64,000 nucleotides of DNA, taken from the NCBI GenBank assembly GCA_009809945.1, contig WTPW01000660.1, positions 228,225 to 292,224 on the forward strand, in the 5' to 3' direction. The position numbers and the translations under genes were made by a program. Of the stretch, positions 45,545-57,273 are shown one piece after another (position 1 is the first letter of the stretch; each line of letters starts with the position of its first letter). The notes under the pieces were generated by a model that did not search any database, was not told the DNA's origin, and saw nothing but the letters and a program-made list of their open reading frames with translations. Source of the stretch: Gigaspora margarita. Its lineage: Eukaryota > Glomeromycota > Glomeromycetes > Diversisporales > Gigasporaceae.

Positions 45545-45820
45545 GGGACATCAAAAGCGGGGGCAATTCATATTTCTTAATAATTTTCTCGATTAACTTT
45601 AGGGTTAGGGCCATCTTATATTAGGGATAGGTTGGGTTTTAGATAGTTATATATAAGCAAAATTGCCTTCCCAATATTTTTACTTAACCTATCTGAGGTA
45701 GGTTAGACTACCGTTTTTTGTATTTTTAGGTTTTTCATTTTTTGCTTCGCCAGCAATCTTCAAAATTCTGTAATTTGATTGGCTGTGATCACGTGAATTT
45801 ACCCCCGCTTTAGATGACCC
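45545..45820. mobile_element. 276-bp MULE-like MITE with 9-bp target duplication
   Basis: Ends GGGACATCAAAAGCGGGGGC and GGGTCATCTAAAGCGGGGGT (other strand). Flanked exactly by CTATTTTGG at 45,536-45,544 and 45,821-45,829. A TTAGGG-like patch lies inside. Confidence 0.82.
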
Positions 45821-45910
45821 CTATTTTGGTGATTATCCTAATTTTTGTAAATAACACATTTTAATCTTTTATTGCCTTATTAGTAGCTAAATATTTGTAA
45901 TATAGACCTT

Positions 45911-46340
45911 GGGTCCAATAGCATAGCAGTTATGCTCCAAGGTTACAAATCGGAAGGTCACCAGTTCAAAACTTGACAGCGGTGAACATTATTTATGGTG
46001 TGGCTTAACTGCATTAGGAACTAAAACACTGTGGTGCCAGGGACCCAGGACATCAATCGACGGACCTAATGCAGGTTGGATTATAAATTAATATAACACA
46101 AGCCTTCGAGATTAAACTTGTTAGTCAGGAACTACGATTTGGATAACCAAAGTCACGAGAGATAGTGAAGATCAAGTCACAAACTCCTGGTAGGTTTTTC
46201 TGGAGTACCAGGTCTGTTGGTTGGGTAGGATGGATTGTCTGAGGTTAAAACTTGGAAAGAAATTGAAGTCTATAGGGGATATTTGTCCAAAGCATAGCCA
46301 ACTTGGGCCACAAATAAAGTAGTCTGAGTTGAACATTCAC
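45911..46340 (+). mobile_element. tRNA-derived SINE
   Basis: A GC-richer 430-bp block. Its head looks like a tRNA: an A-box-like 'tagcatagcagttatgct' (about 45,919-45,936), then 'ggttacaaatcggaaggtca' and a B-box-like 'ccagttcaaaac' (about 45,961-45,972). It continues into a non-tRNA body with no open frame. The pol III boxes and spacing support a SINE. The A/B spacing is near 30 bp, and no tail or target duplication was fixed. Confidence 0.6.
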
Positions 46341-46919
46341 ATGTAGTTAATAGAATTTACTTTACATATATATATCATTACTTTCAAATTAATTAATAAA
46401 GAACCTAGATATAGTACTTGGTTGTAAAAACTTAAAAAAAAAATATTTGTAATATATACATTAACATTTGTTATTTACTATATATATATATTTATAAGAC
46501 TATTAACAAACAAATTTTTTTTCTTACAAATTAATTTTACTTATTTTCAAGTTTAATATCTCAAATATTTAAAATCTAAACTTTAATTATATTAAAATTT
46601 TGATATAAGTGACAAAAAAAAATAAAAAAATAAAAGGTTTAGAACTCTAAGTATAGTAATAGAATTTACAAAAGATATTAAACTCAAAAACATGCATTAT
46701 TTACTTGAGATTCTTTATAAGATCCTTATCAAAATTTTTTTCCAATTTACTATGCAAATCTATATTTAACTAAAATTTAACCAGATTAGTTAGTTAAAAT
46801 AATCATACAAATTTAAATTCTTTAAAAAAATTACTTTTTATGTTGTTTTTTGTTGTGTTTACAGCACAAATTTAATTTTGCTTGCACCTGCACAAACATA
46901 ATATAAATCAAGTAATTTC
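46341..46919. other. AT-rich DNA, no gene seen
   Basis: No coding sequence or bounded repeat recognised. Confidence 0.45.
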
Positions 46920-48540
46920 TGCAAAAAAGTTTATCAAAAAGAAAACAAACTCTCATCAAGTCTCTATCTGGTCTTAAATTTTCTCAAAACACAAAAGACT
47001 AGACCAGCTCCATATTTAAGTGTTTGTCAAGTTGCTTTGAATTATAAAGTTGCTAAACAAATACTACATAATGCTATGGCTAAAGGTACACCAAAACACC
47101 TGGATTCTTTTACAGTATATTACTTATAGCTGGAAAAAAATGAGTTAGTAGGATATTGCTTAAATATGTAAAGTCTATGGTTTGGACTAACTAAAAAGTT
47201 ATTAATACAATAGTTGTACAAATACTTGTTACAAAAAATAAAATTATTTATCTAAAAATGGGCCTAGTAACAAATAGTAAAAACAATTTATACATGATTA
47301 TCCACAAATTTCTTTCTGTGTATCTCAAGAGCCTATGAAAGTATAAGCTACTAAGGCAAATCTAATTGTAATTCAAAATCATTTTACAATACTTGGAAAA
47401 ATTTTTTGTGAATATTGTTTTATAGCTAAAAGAATTTGGAACATGAATGAAAGGCATTCTGACTTTCTGTGCCAGGTTATATTGATTATTATAGCACAGA
47501 TTTCTGATTCACAAATTTGATTCCAAGAATCAGATATGATGTAATATAAGCAAAAAATTTCAAAACAAATATTTATTTTGTCTATAATCCTTATTTCTCA
47601 AAAATCAGTATAAAAACACCTTTAGTGCTCTAACAAAAAGTTTTTCTTAAATAATTTTACTATATAACCACCTAATTTCTAATTTTATTCTAAATGCTAA
47701 ATCTACAATTAATAAATTTTAATGAGTTTTAAAATTTTTTACTATGTTACAATAATCAACATAACCTGGCACAAAAAGTTAGTGTGCAAATGAAAGTGGG
47801 TTTAATATTTCTGCATAGTTAGAAAAAGTAATAGCTCTAAAAGTATTCATCATCAAGTTCACAAAACTCCAGTTAGAAATTCAAAAGAGCATATATCTAC
47901 TTGTTTTACTATTTTAGCAGCTAAAATATATATTTCTCATTACATGTTTATAAAAATGTTAGAGTAATTGAAGGTTTATTAACAGGTACATTAGCTTCAC
48001 TAGGTACTGTTACCAGATATACTGAAACTGAATATATGTACAAAGATCTTTTAGAATGTTTATAAAGTGCTTTAATAGTTTAATTTCATCTACTTACTCT
48101 GTTTGGCTTATGCTTATATATAGATCTAACTAGTATTAAATATTGACATAAAAATGATATTCTTCTTTATATATTAACATCAAATACTACTTATATTTTT
48201 CAACATCTGAGATTCCTTTTAAAAACTTAAATCTGAATATGATTAAGTATTAGATTGTTAATGAATTAATGATAATCTTGGAGCAGTTATAAAATATTTA
48301 GTTTTGGTAAAGCATATCATGAAATGTATATACTAAATGCAATTAGATATGCATCTGCTACAAAAGGTATTTGGCTCCTGAATTCTAATGAAATAACTCT
48401 AAACATTTAATGCTTTCATTAGCAATATATCAACTAGTTATTTTTTCTCAAAGACCAACTTATAAATACAAGATAAGAATTATTAGACTAATACAACTTG
48501 AAAATGAAAGTAAAAAATTGCAAGAATATATTTAGCAATT
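46920..48540 (+). pseudogene. fossil pogo/Tc5-type DDE transposase (CENP-B-like)
   Basis: Recognisable text in shifting frames: an HTH piece SVCQVALNYKVAKQILHNAM (about 47,018-47,077); a Tc5-type DNA-binding piece with LEKNELVGYCLNM (about 47,130-47,168); 'HDYPQISFCVSQEP' (about 47,297-47,338); 'AKRIWNMNE' (about 47,428), the region of the first catalytic Asp of DDE_1, here Asn; 'YKNVRVIEGLLTGTLASLGT' (about 47,950-48,010); and 'SEIPFKNL' (about 48,210). Stops and shifts are everywhere, so it is long dead. Family knowledge: pogo/Tigger transposases mobilise TA-flanked, CAGT-ended MITEs like those at 41.5 and 36.0 kb. Confidence 0.75.
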
Positions 48541-51490
48541 AGAGTATTTCAAATAATATCTTTAGCTTCAATTATGAAGTATCTATATACACAACAACAA
48601 CTGTTGAGAAAAACTCCAAGTCCAATCTAAGACTTTCAAATTTGAAACTCTTATAACTGCAGAATTAATTATAAAAAAGCTAGAAGATAAAGAAAACTTT
48701 AAATAAAGAAAGATTAAGAATACAAAAGCAAGAAAAGAATAATAAATTCTTAATAAGGCAAAGAAACCAAATAAAAAATAATAGAAAATAAATATATTGT
48801 CAAAGAGCAATATATTATAAATAACCTTTAATAATTTGTTTTAAAATAGCACTTTGAACTGTAATAATAAATAAATTTAATTTTTTTATAAACTTAAAAA
48901 ATCACATTATTAAATGCCATTAAATACTATATAATAAACCTGTTTTTTTTTAAGTAAATCAAAAAATCATATTTTAGATATTTGTTTATCATTAGGAATT
49001 ATCTATAATCTAAAATTTTGTAAAACATAAATAAAATTTTATTAGTCAGATTATTTATTTAATTCAAATAAAAAAATTTTTTATAAAATTTTTGAATAAT
49101 TTTTAAATGATTAGATTTATTAAGAATATTGGTAAAATTTTATAAAAATTTTAAAATATGTACAACTTAATACTACAAACCTGGTTTACTAATAAACTTT
49201 AATCAATTTATTAAATAAAAAATTAAGTTATTATATATCTATAAAATTAGGACTATAGCTTTAAATTCTCATAAATTATATAGGTTGTAACTTTTTTATT
49301 AAAAAGTTTTAGTATAAAAAATATAAAAAAAATTTATAGTTAAATTTTAAATTGATTATATATTTTATATATTAAATTTTACAAATAAATACAATTTTAA
49401 GAACTATTTATTATGTGACAAAAAAATCTTTAGAAATAGATATGATCACCTTATATTATGTGATAGCAGATAAATTAATTTAAAAAATAAATAAATAAAC
49501 AAAGAAAAACAAATCTAAATGACCTATAACAAAATTATAAAGTTATAGATTATTATATATGTCCATCATTATTTTTAAATTTATATTGCTTTGAAATTGA
49601 TATATATCAATTATAAAATAATATACATTACTTTGCAATTAGTGAATTGGTTAAAAATTTATCAAGAATAAACTTTATCAGTTATTTAAATAAAAATATC
49701 ATTTAAAAAACTTTTACAATACACATTTTATTTATATTCTATTATTAACAAAATCCTTAATGAAGTTAATAATATTTGTATTATTTAAAATATTTACATT
49801 AGGCCATATATTTTTATCCATGTATTGGCATTTCTAGTTAAAGGTTTTTCCAACTTTTACTATTATACATAAAATAAATATCATAGTTTCATCAAATCTA
49901 AATACATTAGTATTCAATTGTTGAATAACACTTATGGATATAGAATTACTTTAACATTTACATTGGACTAAAAAAATGGGTTTCTTATAAGTTACAATGA
50001 TATCCAGACTGCAATCATTAGAACCACATAGTATTAGTTAAGCAAGCATACTATTATTATTGAGTTTATTGCTCAAAATCATATCTAGTCTGATAATTTA
50101 ATTTTTTCAATTTTTGCAATTTGATTCTTTTACTTTCAAACTGTTTATCAGTATTTGTACTTTTATTTTGTACTAATGACTTCCTTTGATTCACATTTAT
50201 TTTTATTAATTACTATATCATTTAACATTTTTTTAATCTTTAATCAAAATAAAATTTGTAAAATGTTTATATTATTCAAGTAAATATTAATCTTATTATG
50301 ATTTTTATCTTTAGTTTGGCTAGATCTAGTTGAAGAGCTTGGTTCTTTATTAACTTTAGATAATATGTTTGAAAAAATTCTCAATTTTATTGTAAGAATT
50401 TAAGAATTGCTACTTGAAATCATTTGGTTTTGATAGTTATATGTGTGAATGCTAAATAATCAAAAGTTAAACAGAGTTTGGAAATTAAATGAAAAATTAG
50501 ATGCAAAAAAATTCAGATAAATGATACATTTTCTTTAGCAAAAAAAAAGAGAGAGAGAAATCTTGTATATAAATATATTTGTTCAGATAAATTTATTATT
50601 CAATTGATCCAACAAAACATTTGTTCACATAATACAAGGAATGCAAATAAAAACAGTTTAAAACTGTTTCTTGTGTTTTTAATTAAAATATAAAAATGGT
50701 TTAAACCATAAACAGCAGAGTCTAATTGTTTAAATTCTGTGCTGGCCAAATTCTATAATACAATATTCACTTCAAAAAAATTTTATATGAAAAAATATTC
50801 AATTATATTAAATTGCATTATAATTTTTTTTTTAAGATCACATTTTAAATCATTTGCTATCTCTACTCTTTATAATTATGCACTATATATCACACCTCTA
50901 TATAATCGCCCAAATTTGTGCAATAGCTTAAAACATAGCAAAAAACCTCTTATTATAGTCACAAATCATCTATAATTACAGTTATTATATCATCTGTTTT
51001 AATTTTTGAAGCCTGAAATCTGTGACAAGTTAAGCCACAGATCTCAATTACTTGACCAACTATATAAGTATGTATAAATTTTATTTATATTTAATTAAAT
51101 AACATAGATTTGCACTAAAGTAGCTTTAGCAACAGATTATATTTAATTAAATTTAAATATTTACAATTTATGAAGTTTAGCTTGTACATGTGAATATAAA
51201 ATTTTGTAAAGTTTTGCACTACTAATTCAAAAGATTTTTAATTCAATTATATTTATTAATTTTAATTTCCCATTGCCATGTAAAAAATAATATTAATTAA
51301 CATCTTAAAAATTAATTAAACAAAACAAAAGAATATAAAAACCTTTAATTTACTAATTTTTGGCAATTTTGCACTAAATTTATATTTAAAATCTCAAAAA
51401 GTTTAATATAAAAGCATAGCTTTAGTGTTTTGAATTAGATTTGTATAGTTCTATAAAAAATTTTGTTTTAAAAGTTTCTAGTAAAAGGTC
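48541..51490. other. very AT-rich DNA, no gene seen
   Basis: Almost 3 kb with no protein-like frame, no RNA gene and no clear repeat boundary. A short 'tctatataatcgcc' segment near 50,900-50,985 resembles the ends of the 36,047-36,778 MITE and may be a decayed copy. Confidence 0.5.
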
Positions 51491-51499
51491 CCAAGAAAA

Positions 51500-51850
51500 T
51501 GCCTAATATGGTTTTTATGAACTAAACTGAACTAAACTTTAGATAAGTTTAGACTTAGTTCAAATTTTGAACTAAACAGAACTTGAATATTTTTTAAAAG
51601 TTGTTTAATTCAGTTCAAAATTAAATATTTAGAGCTGGTTCAGGTTCAGTTCAAGTTTAGTTCAAAAGTTTATGAACATGTTTAGTTCATTTTAATATCC
51701 AACTGTCTAGTGCTCCTAGATCTGAGTTTGGGTTTGATTAGAAGTTCAGATTAGGCTCAAAATCTAAATTTTACCTCAGATCAGATTAAACTTAATAGTT
51801 CAAATCTGGTTCAAAGTCTATAAACTAGTTTGAATTTTATAAGTATTTTT
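51500..51850. repeat. decayed hAT end(s) (GAACTAAAC/GTTCAGTTC motifs)
   Basis: Clustered 'gaactaaactgaac', 'gttcaggttcagttc', 'atgaacatgtttagttc' and 'ctagtgctcc' resemble the subterminal arrays and TAGTGTTCC end of the hAT at 15.5 kb with CG lost. Confidence 0.5.
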
Positions 51851-52286
51851 GGATACTGAACAAGTTTATTTAGAGTAAAAAGTAAGAATCAATTAATAAA
51901 ATTTAGAAAATCATAGCATTTTGTATAATTTTACTAAATATCATAACCTTTTGTACTAAGTAATCTTGATTAATACAAAAAACTATATCAAATTAGCATA
52001 TTTCATATAATTTTTTTTTTTAAAATTTGATGTTTAATTTTGAAAATTTTTATCAAAAATTTAAAATTAAGTATCTTTTTATCAAAATTTATAGAATAAT
52101 AATATTTTATATAATTTTATTAATAAAATTATAAAAATTCTATTTTATTTAAAGTTTTACTAATCAAATATAAGTTTTGCTTTATATAAATTTGTTCAGC
52201 AGTAAGAAATATATAAAATTTTTATATTATATCTTCTCTTTCTTAAATTTGAAAAAGAATGCTTAATTTAAAAATTCAAAATTAAG
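51851..52286. other. AT-rich DNA with the palindrome ATAATTTTATTAATAAAATTAT
   Basis: The AT-rich motif 'ataattttattaataaaatt' near 52,107 also occurs near 35,635 and 60,083, usually beside 'caattagtaaaatt'. This suggests a dispersed AT-rich MITE family whose ends are not clear. No gene. Confidence 0.4.
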
Positions 52287-52777
52287 TTGTGATCCATATG
52301 TGAACTAGTGAAAAATCATGTGATTTTTACTATTAAATTTTGCCTTTTTTGGAATCTGGTGTTTCTCTAAAAGTAAATTGATTTCATACTAAATAAATCT
52401 CCCTTGTGCGCATGACAAACATTGTAGAGAAGGAAAATATGAGCATAATGGTAGTTGGGACATTAAAATCAGCCTAGTGAATCATGAGATATAGGTGTAT
52501 TTGTTCTCATGCTATGGATGTAACAAAGAAGTAAACAAATAGTCATAAAGACAAAAATACCCATATCTTATAATCTGGTGGGCCAATTTTAATGTTTTAA
52601 CTACCATTATGTTCATAATTATTGCCTCTACAACTTTTGGTATGCGAATGAGAGGTTTACTTAGTACAAAATCAATTATACTTGGGAAACACAAGATTCA
52701 AAAAAAACAAAAATTACATAGTAAATATATCCCTGCAATTTACTATGTTTTTTTACTAGTTCACATGCGGATCACAA
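52287..52777. mobile_element. 491-bp hairpin MITE, copy B
   Basis: Ends TTGTGATCCATATGTGAACT and TTGTGATCCGCATGTGAACT (other strand). ATTAAG flanks both sides (52,281-52,286 and 52,778-52,783). The two halves pair over about 230 bp. Same family as 34,655-35,145. Confidence 0.78.
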
Positions 52778-53781
52778 ATTAAGTATTTTTGTTTCAGATT
52801 TTTTAAAAAAAATAAATAAAATATATCAAAATAATAAAATATTTGGATATAAAGTTAGAATCAATTAGTAAAAATAGCCAATCATATTATTAATAAAATT
52901 ATTAAAAATATTATATTACTTGAAATTTTACTAATTGAACTAACTTTTTGTACTGACAAAATTGTTAAGCATTAAAATATATTATATTATCATATTCAAT
53001 TATTATATTATAAAACGCACTTATGGTATTTTATAGATAAATTAGATTTGCAAATCCATGTAACAAAACAAAAAAATAAATTTTTATAAAACAAAAATAA
53101 ATTTTAATTACTTTAGGTTTAGAGTGAGGTCTGGAATTTTATTAGGATATTAGTATATACAAAATTTAGCAAGAAAATTTTTTTATTAGAACCCCAAAGA
53201 TGGTTATAAGAAAAATTTTGAGATATGAATGTTTTTTAATAAAAATAAACAAAAAAATGAAATTTTATATTATACCTGATCTTAAATTTTGATTGCTATT
53301 CTAATAATTTTGTTAGCATGGTGTAAAATACCATAGGTGCATTTTAGTAAAACTTATCATATTTTATTATATTTTACTTAAAATTTAAAGTAAAAATGCT
53401 TGAATTTGAATTTTTGATTAAGATTTCCAAAATTAATTATTTTTTTATTAAATTTTAAGAAAAGAAAATATAATATAATAATTTGATATATTTTTTGGTG
53501 CTGTATAAGTTTACTTAGTGCAAAAAGTTACAAACAATTAGTGAAATTTCAAGTTTTGATAATTGTGATAGCTAATGCTAAATTGGTTGAAGATGAATTT
53601 CATGTGAGATTTTGGGTCAAAAATTGCAGATTGCATCATATGTTGATTATGCTGTATGCAAAATTTATATCAGAAATTGCAGGCAACAATTATGCTATAC
53701 ATATAGTAGATTTCTTTTTGTATTTTGTTATGCACATTGTGCATAAATTTCTCATATTTTTTTTATGTTCACCCACTACAG
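52778..53781. other. AT-rich DNA with dispersed repeat fragments, no gene
   Basis: Contains another copy of the 'ttattagaaccccaaag'/'tctaacaaaaa' repeat (about 53,060-53,235, inverted relative to 35,800) and 'gtaagtttacttagtgcaaa'-type text near 53,500. The 84-codon frame at 53,541 is not protein-like in context. Confidence 0.45.
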
Positions 53782-54922
53782 GACCTGATATCTAGTGCAG
53801 AGATTATATCTTATGTGTTTTAGCAAAAATCCCTAAAATTTAAAAAACAAAAAAATGGTTTTTAGCAATTATCTTGGCATCAAGTAGTCCAATTTAAATA
53901 AACTTTTTTTAAAAATGAAGCTCTTAGTGAGGCGCATCTAGCAAAAAAAGTTCATTCAATTCTGATTACTGGATCAAAAGTTGTTTAACAATATGTAGTT
54001 TTGTTATTTTTAGCAAATTAGATCAAAATTGACCAAAACCCAGTTATGACCTATATGAGAGATTCCAGGGTCCTTCCACTACTCACCCAACACACTGTTT
54101 TATTTATTCACAAATAATTATACAAGTTTTATTTTATACAATTTGCTTGCCCAAATCTTTTGACTAAAGAAGTTTCTTTTTTTTTGTAGTTTTTTTTTAG
54201 AATACAGTACTTATAACCCATTTTTTTTATAACTTTTTTTTTTTAAAGAATCTTTTACTTACTTATATCAGAAATTCCAAAAATTTCTAAAACAGAAGCT
54301 GAATACCAGTGTTAAAAATAGAAATTTTAATTTACCAGTACATGCACCTGTTATATAAAAAATACCAGTTCAAAAAAAAACCTGTAAAAACTTTTTATAT
54401 AAAGTAAGTATTAGTAAATAATAATTAGATCATTGGAGCATATAGTTGCATGCATATATATGCACCAGTTACTTCAAAAAATTCCAGATCATGCACTATT
54501 TGTTGCACTAGCCCAATTTTAAAATACCATTATATGCAATATAAAAAACAGTAGATCCAGATTTTTATCATGCTATTTTATATATTGCTGAATACCAAGC
54601 AATGCAGAATATCTTTACTCAAAAGCAATACTTTAATATGTTCTAAAAAGTCTAAAAGAACCTCAAATATTTTTTATATAGGTCATAACTGGAGTTTGAC
54701 CATTTTGATCTAAATTGCTAAAAATAACAAAACTATATTTTGTTAAATAACATTTGATCCAGTGATCAGTTTTGAAAGTTTTATTTTAAAAAAAAACTCC
54801 ATTCAAATTGAACTAATAGATGCTATATTAATTGCTAAAAACTGTTTTTTTTTTTTGCTTTTCAAATTTTAGAAGTTTTTGCTATAATTTGTAATGTATG
54901 ACCTCTGTTGGGGTCCTAGTCT
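53782..54922. mobile_element. foldback element, arms about 280 bp
   Basis: Left arm about 53,782-54,060 and right arm about 54,665-54,922 are inverted copies, sharing 'agttatgacctatat', 'tttttagcaatt' and 'tactggatcaaa' text. Outer ends GGACC/GGTCC. The interior has no coding sequence. The target duplication is uncertain. Confidence 0.65.
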
Positions 54923-54949
54923 GGGTCAGGCAAAATACATTTTATTCAT

Positions 54950-56095
54950 CACTACCAAAATTTGTGTTGGATGAAAATAGAGACTTATACACTCATACTA
55001 TTGTAAAAAATAGCATTATAGTTGAAAGACATTATGTGGTCTCTAAGTATAACAAAGAATTATGTACCTGAATATTACAGTACTTTCACAATAAAGCAAA
55101 TTACTACAACTACTACAAAACATTTGCCACAATTTCAGAACACCATATAGGAATTATGCAAAAAGAAGTCCAGGCATATGTTAACAAATATGCCTCTTGA
55201 TAGTGAGCACTTATCTTAAAGAAAAGACTGATATAATACCAGTAGTATCTACTGTAAAATCATGTTCAGATTACCTTGTAGACTTTTGTGATTTCTTAGA
55301 GATGAATAATAGTTTTTTATAGTTACTTATATGTATCTATATGGTTTCAAAATTTCTTGTAGCTGTTCTTCTAAAAAACAAGGAGTTCAACTCATCTTAT
55401 AGAAAATGGTCTTAAAATTTTGGGCCCCTTACTTTTCTTTAAAGTGACAATGACAAGGAGTTTGTTGTGCAAATTCTTACCCAAATATGTGTAACTTTTG
55501 TTATTACTATTAGACATGGTCACCCCTAATACTCACAGTTTCAAATGCCAGGTTGAAAATCTTAACCAGACCATTGCTTGTAGTTTTACCAAAATGCTAT
55601 AGAATAAGAACAGCCAATTACAATATCTTTGTTGTATTGTATAACTCTTCTATATATAAAGCACATGGTCATACACCATATGAGGTAATGTTTGGTTGGA
55701 AAATGCGCTGTTTTATGATGTGCTAATGAATGCAGAATATTGAGGGGTGATTGTGAAGATATTGATATTACACCTGAGATTGTTGATCAATATATTCATA
55801 TATACTGCAAGTTCAACAATCTATTAATGAATTATTAGAAATCTCATAAAAAGATATATAAAAAAAGTAGTGTTTATAAAAAAAAATTGTCAAACAATAC
55901 AATTGAAGCTGGGACCATAGTTGCTATTGCACCAGGTCATGATACAAACCAACAAACTCAAAAGCAGAAGCTATAGCTAACATTTTCACAAGAAGGCATG
56001 TTCAAAGCATTAATATTCAATGATTGCACAGCAATAGTTGAAATAAATAGCAAGGAGATTTTAATTCCTATTAATAGAATCAAAGTTATCTAAAT
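54950..56095 (+). pseudogene. fossil retroelement integrase
   Basis: Shifting frames keep integrase landmarks: 'VDFCDFLEMNNSF' (about 55,280), 'SDNDKEFVVQILTQICVTF' around the second catalytic Asp (about 55,445-55,500), 'QVENLNQTIA' at the catalytic Glu region (about 55,550-55,580) and 'YKAHGHTPYEVMFGWKM' (about 55,657-55,707). An HHCC-like upstream piece is blurred. No RT or LTR survives beside it. The text differs from the integrase at 28.4 kb, so it is another family. Confidence 0.7.
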
Positions 56096-56380
56096 AAAGA
56101 AAAAACATATAAAAAAATAAACTAAAAACTAATAAAAAAACTTATAAAAAATAAAAAAAAAGCAAAAAATGAATAAGTGAGGTAATTAAAAAAAATAATA
56201 ATATTTGAAAAGAAATTGAAAAAAAGAGAATTTTAAGAAAAAATAATGAAGAAAAAAAAAAAAATAAAGCAAAAAAGGAATTGAAGAAAAGGAAACTGAA
56301 AAAAGGAAAACAAAAAAAGAAGAGAATCAAAAACCAAAAAAAATATAAAAAGAAATTGAAAAAAAAATTAGAGAAAATAA
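56096..56380. repeat. A-rich low-complexity tract
   Basis: Nearly 280 bp of A runs broken by G and T (AAAAAG, AAAATAA). It follows the integrase relic directly. Confidence 0.7.
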
Positions 56381-56873
56381 AAGTGCTGGTATTAGAGTTA
56401 GGTTAGAGTCAGTATTAAGACTTGAAAATATAATGTGTTAGAGTTTTAAAAATAATGTTTTAGCATTTTTAGCATAAGCTTTATTGCAATAAATCACAAT
56501 TCTCCTAAAATGCATTTTTTTGGTACACTAAAAAAGTTTAGTGCTTACAATATGCAGATTATTTGTTTTGTTTGTTTTGAATTTTTTCTATTTGTGCTAT
56601 GCTTACTTGATCTTTGTTTGCTTCACATGTTTATAAATTTTGGTAATGATTCCCAGTTTTTACAAACTAAATTTTTTTTAAAATTATAGTATAAGATAGC
56701 TGCACAGTATGTGATATTATGCAAGACCAGTATGATCACATGCACCAGGTAAGGGGAAGCCTGTTATTGGTTTCTATTCATATTTTTTACTGGACATAAT
56801 ACTTTTCTGAAACAAAATATTGTTGAAAAGCCCGTTAATTATTAAAGTGAACTGAATTTAAATAATAACATTA
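56381..56873. other. AT-rich DNA, no gene seen
   Basis: A short 'gtattagagttaggttagag' patch at the left edge; nothing else recognised. Confidence 0.4.
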
Positions 56874-57130
56874 AGGCTACACAAAGTTAATTTTTCATTT
56901 TTTTGCATAACTGCTGACCCAATTTTTTCAAAAAAAACAACAAAAAAATCCAATTTAGCTACTGGGCCACTCTATTAAGAGCTCAGCGATTTATAAACAA
57001 ATGCAAAATTTCCTATTGTGCCAATTATTCTATTTTTTAATTTTTCAGAATTACCTGATAGGTCTGATAGAAAAAAACCAAAATTCTAATTTCATGTTAT
57101 ACAAACTAAAGAATTAACTTTGCATGACCT
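56874..57130. mobile_element. 257-bp TA-flanked MITE
   Basis: Ends AGGCTACACAAAGTTAATTT and AGGTCATGCAAAGTTAATTC (other strand) with TA on both sides (TTAA could also be read as the target, so a piggyBac-like origin is possible). Confidence 0.65.
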
Positions 57131-57154
57131 TAAATGTGAACATGAATTAATTTA

Positions 57155-57273
57155 GGCCATGCAAAGTTAATTTCTTTTTTTAAAAAAATAAAATAAAAAT
57201 AAAAAATTTGACCTGCTCACTGGAATTTTGAAACCTTAGGTTATGCAAAACAATAAATTAGCTTTGCATAGCC
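57155..57273. mobile_element. 119-bp TA-flanked MITE of the same family
   Basis: Ends GGCCATGCAAAGTTAATTTC and GGCTATGCAAAGCTAATTTA (other strand), TA at 57,153-57,154 and 57,274-57,275. Lies 24 bp from the related element on its left. Confidence 0.68.

Noticed and set aside
53541-53795. 84-codon forward frame
   Set aside because: AT-driven composition, no motif, and it runs into the arm of a foldback element.
56142-56330. Phe-rich minus-strand frame
   Set aside because: It is a translation of an A-rich low-complexity tract.
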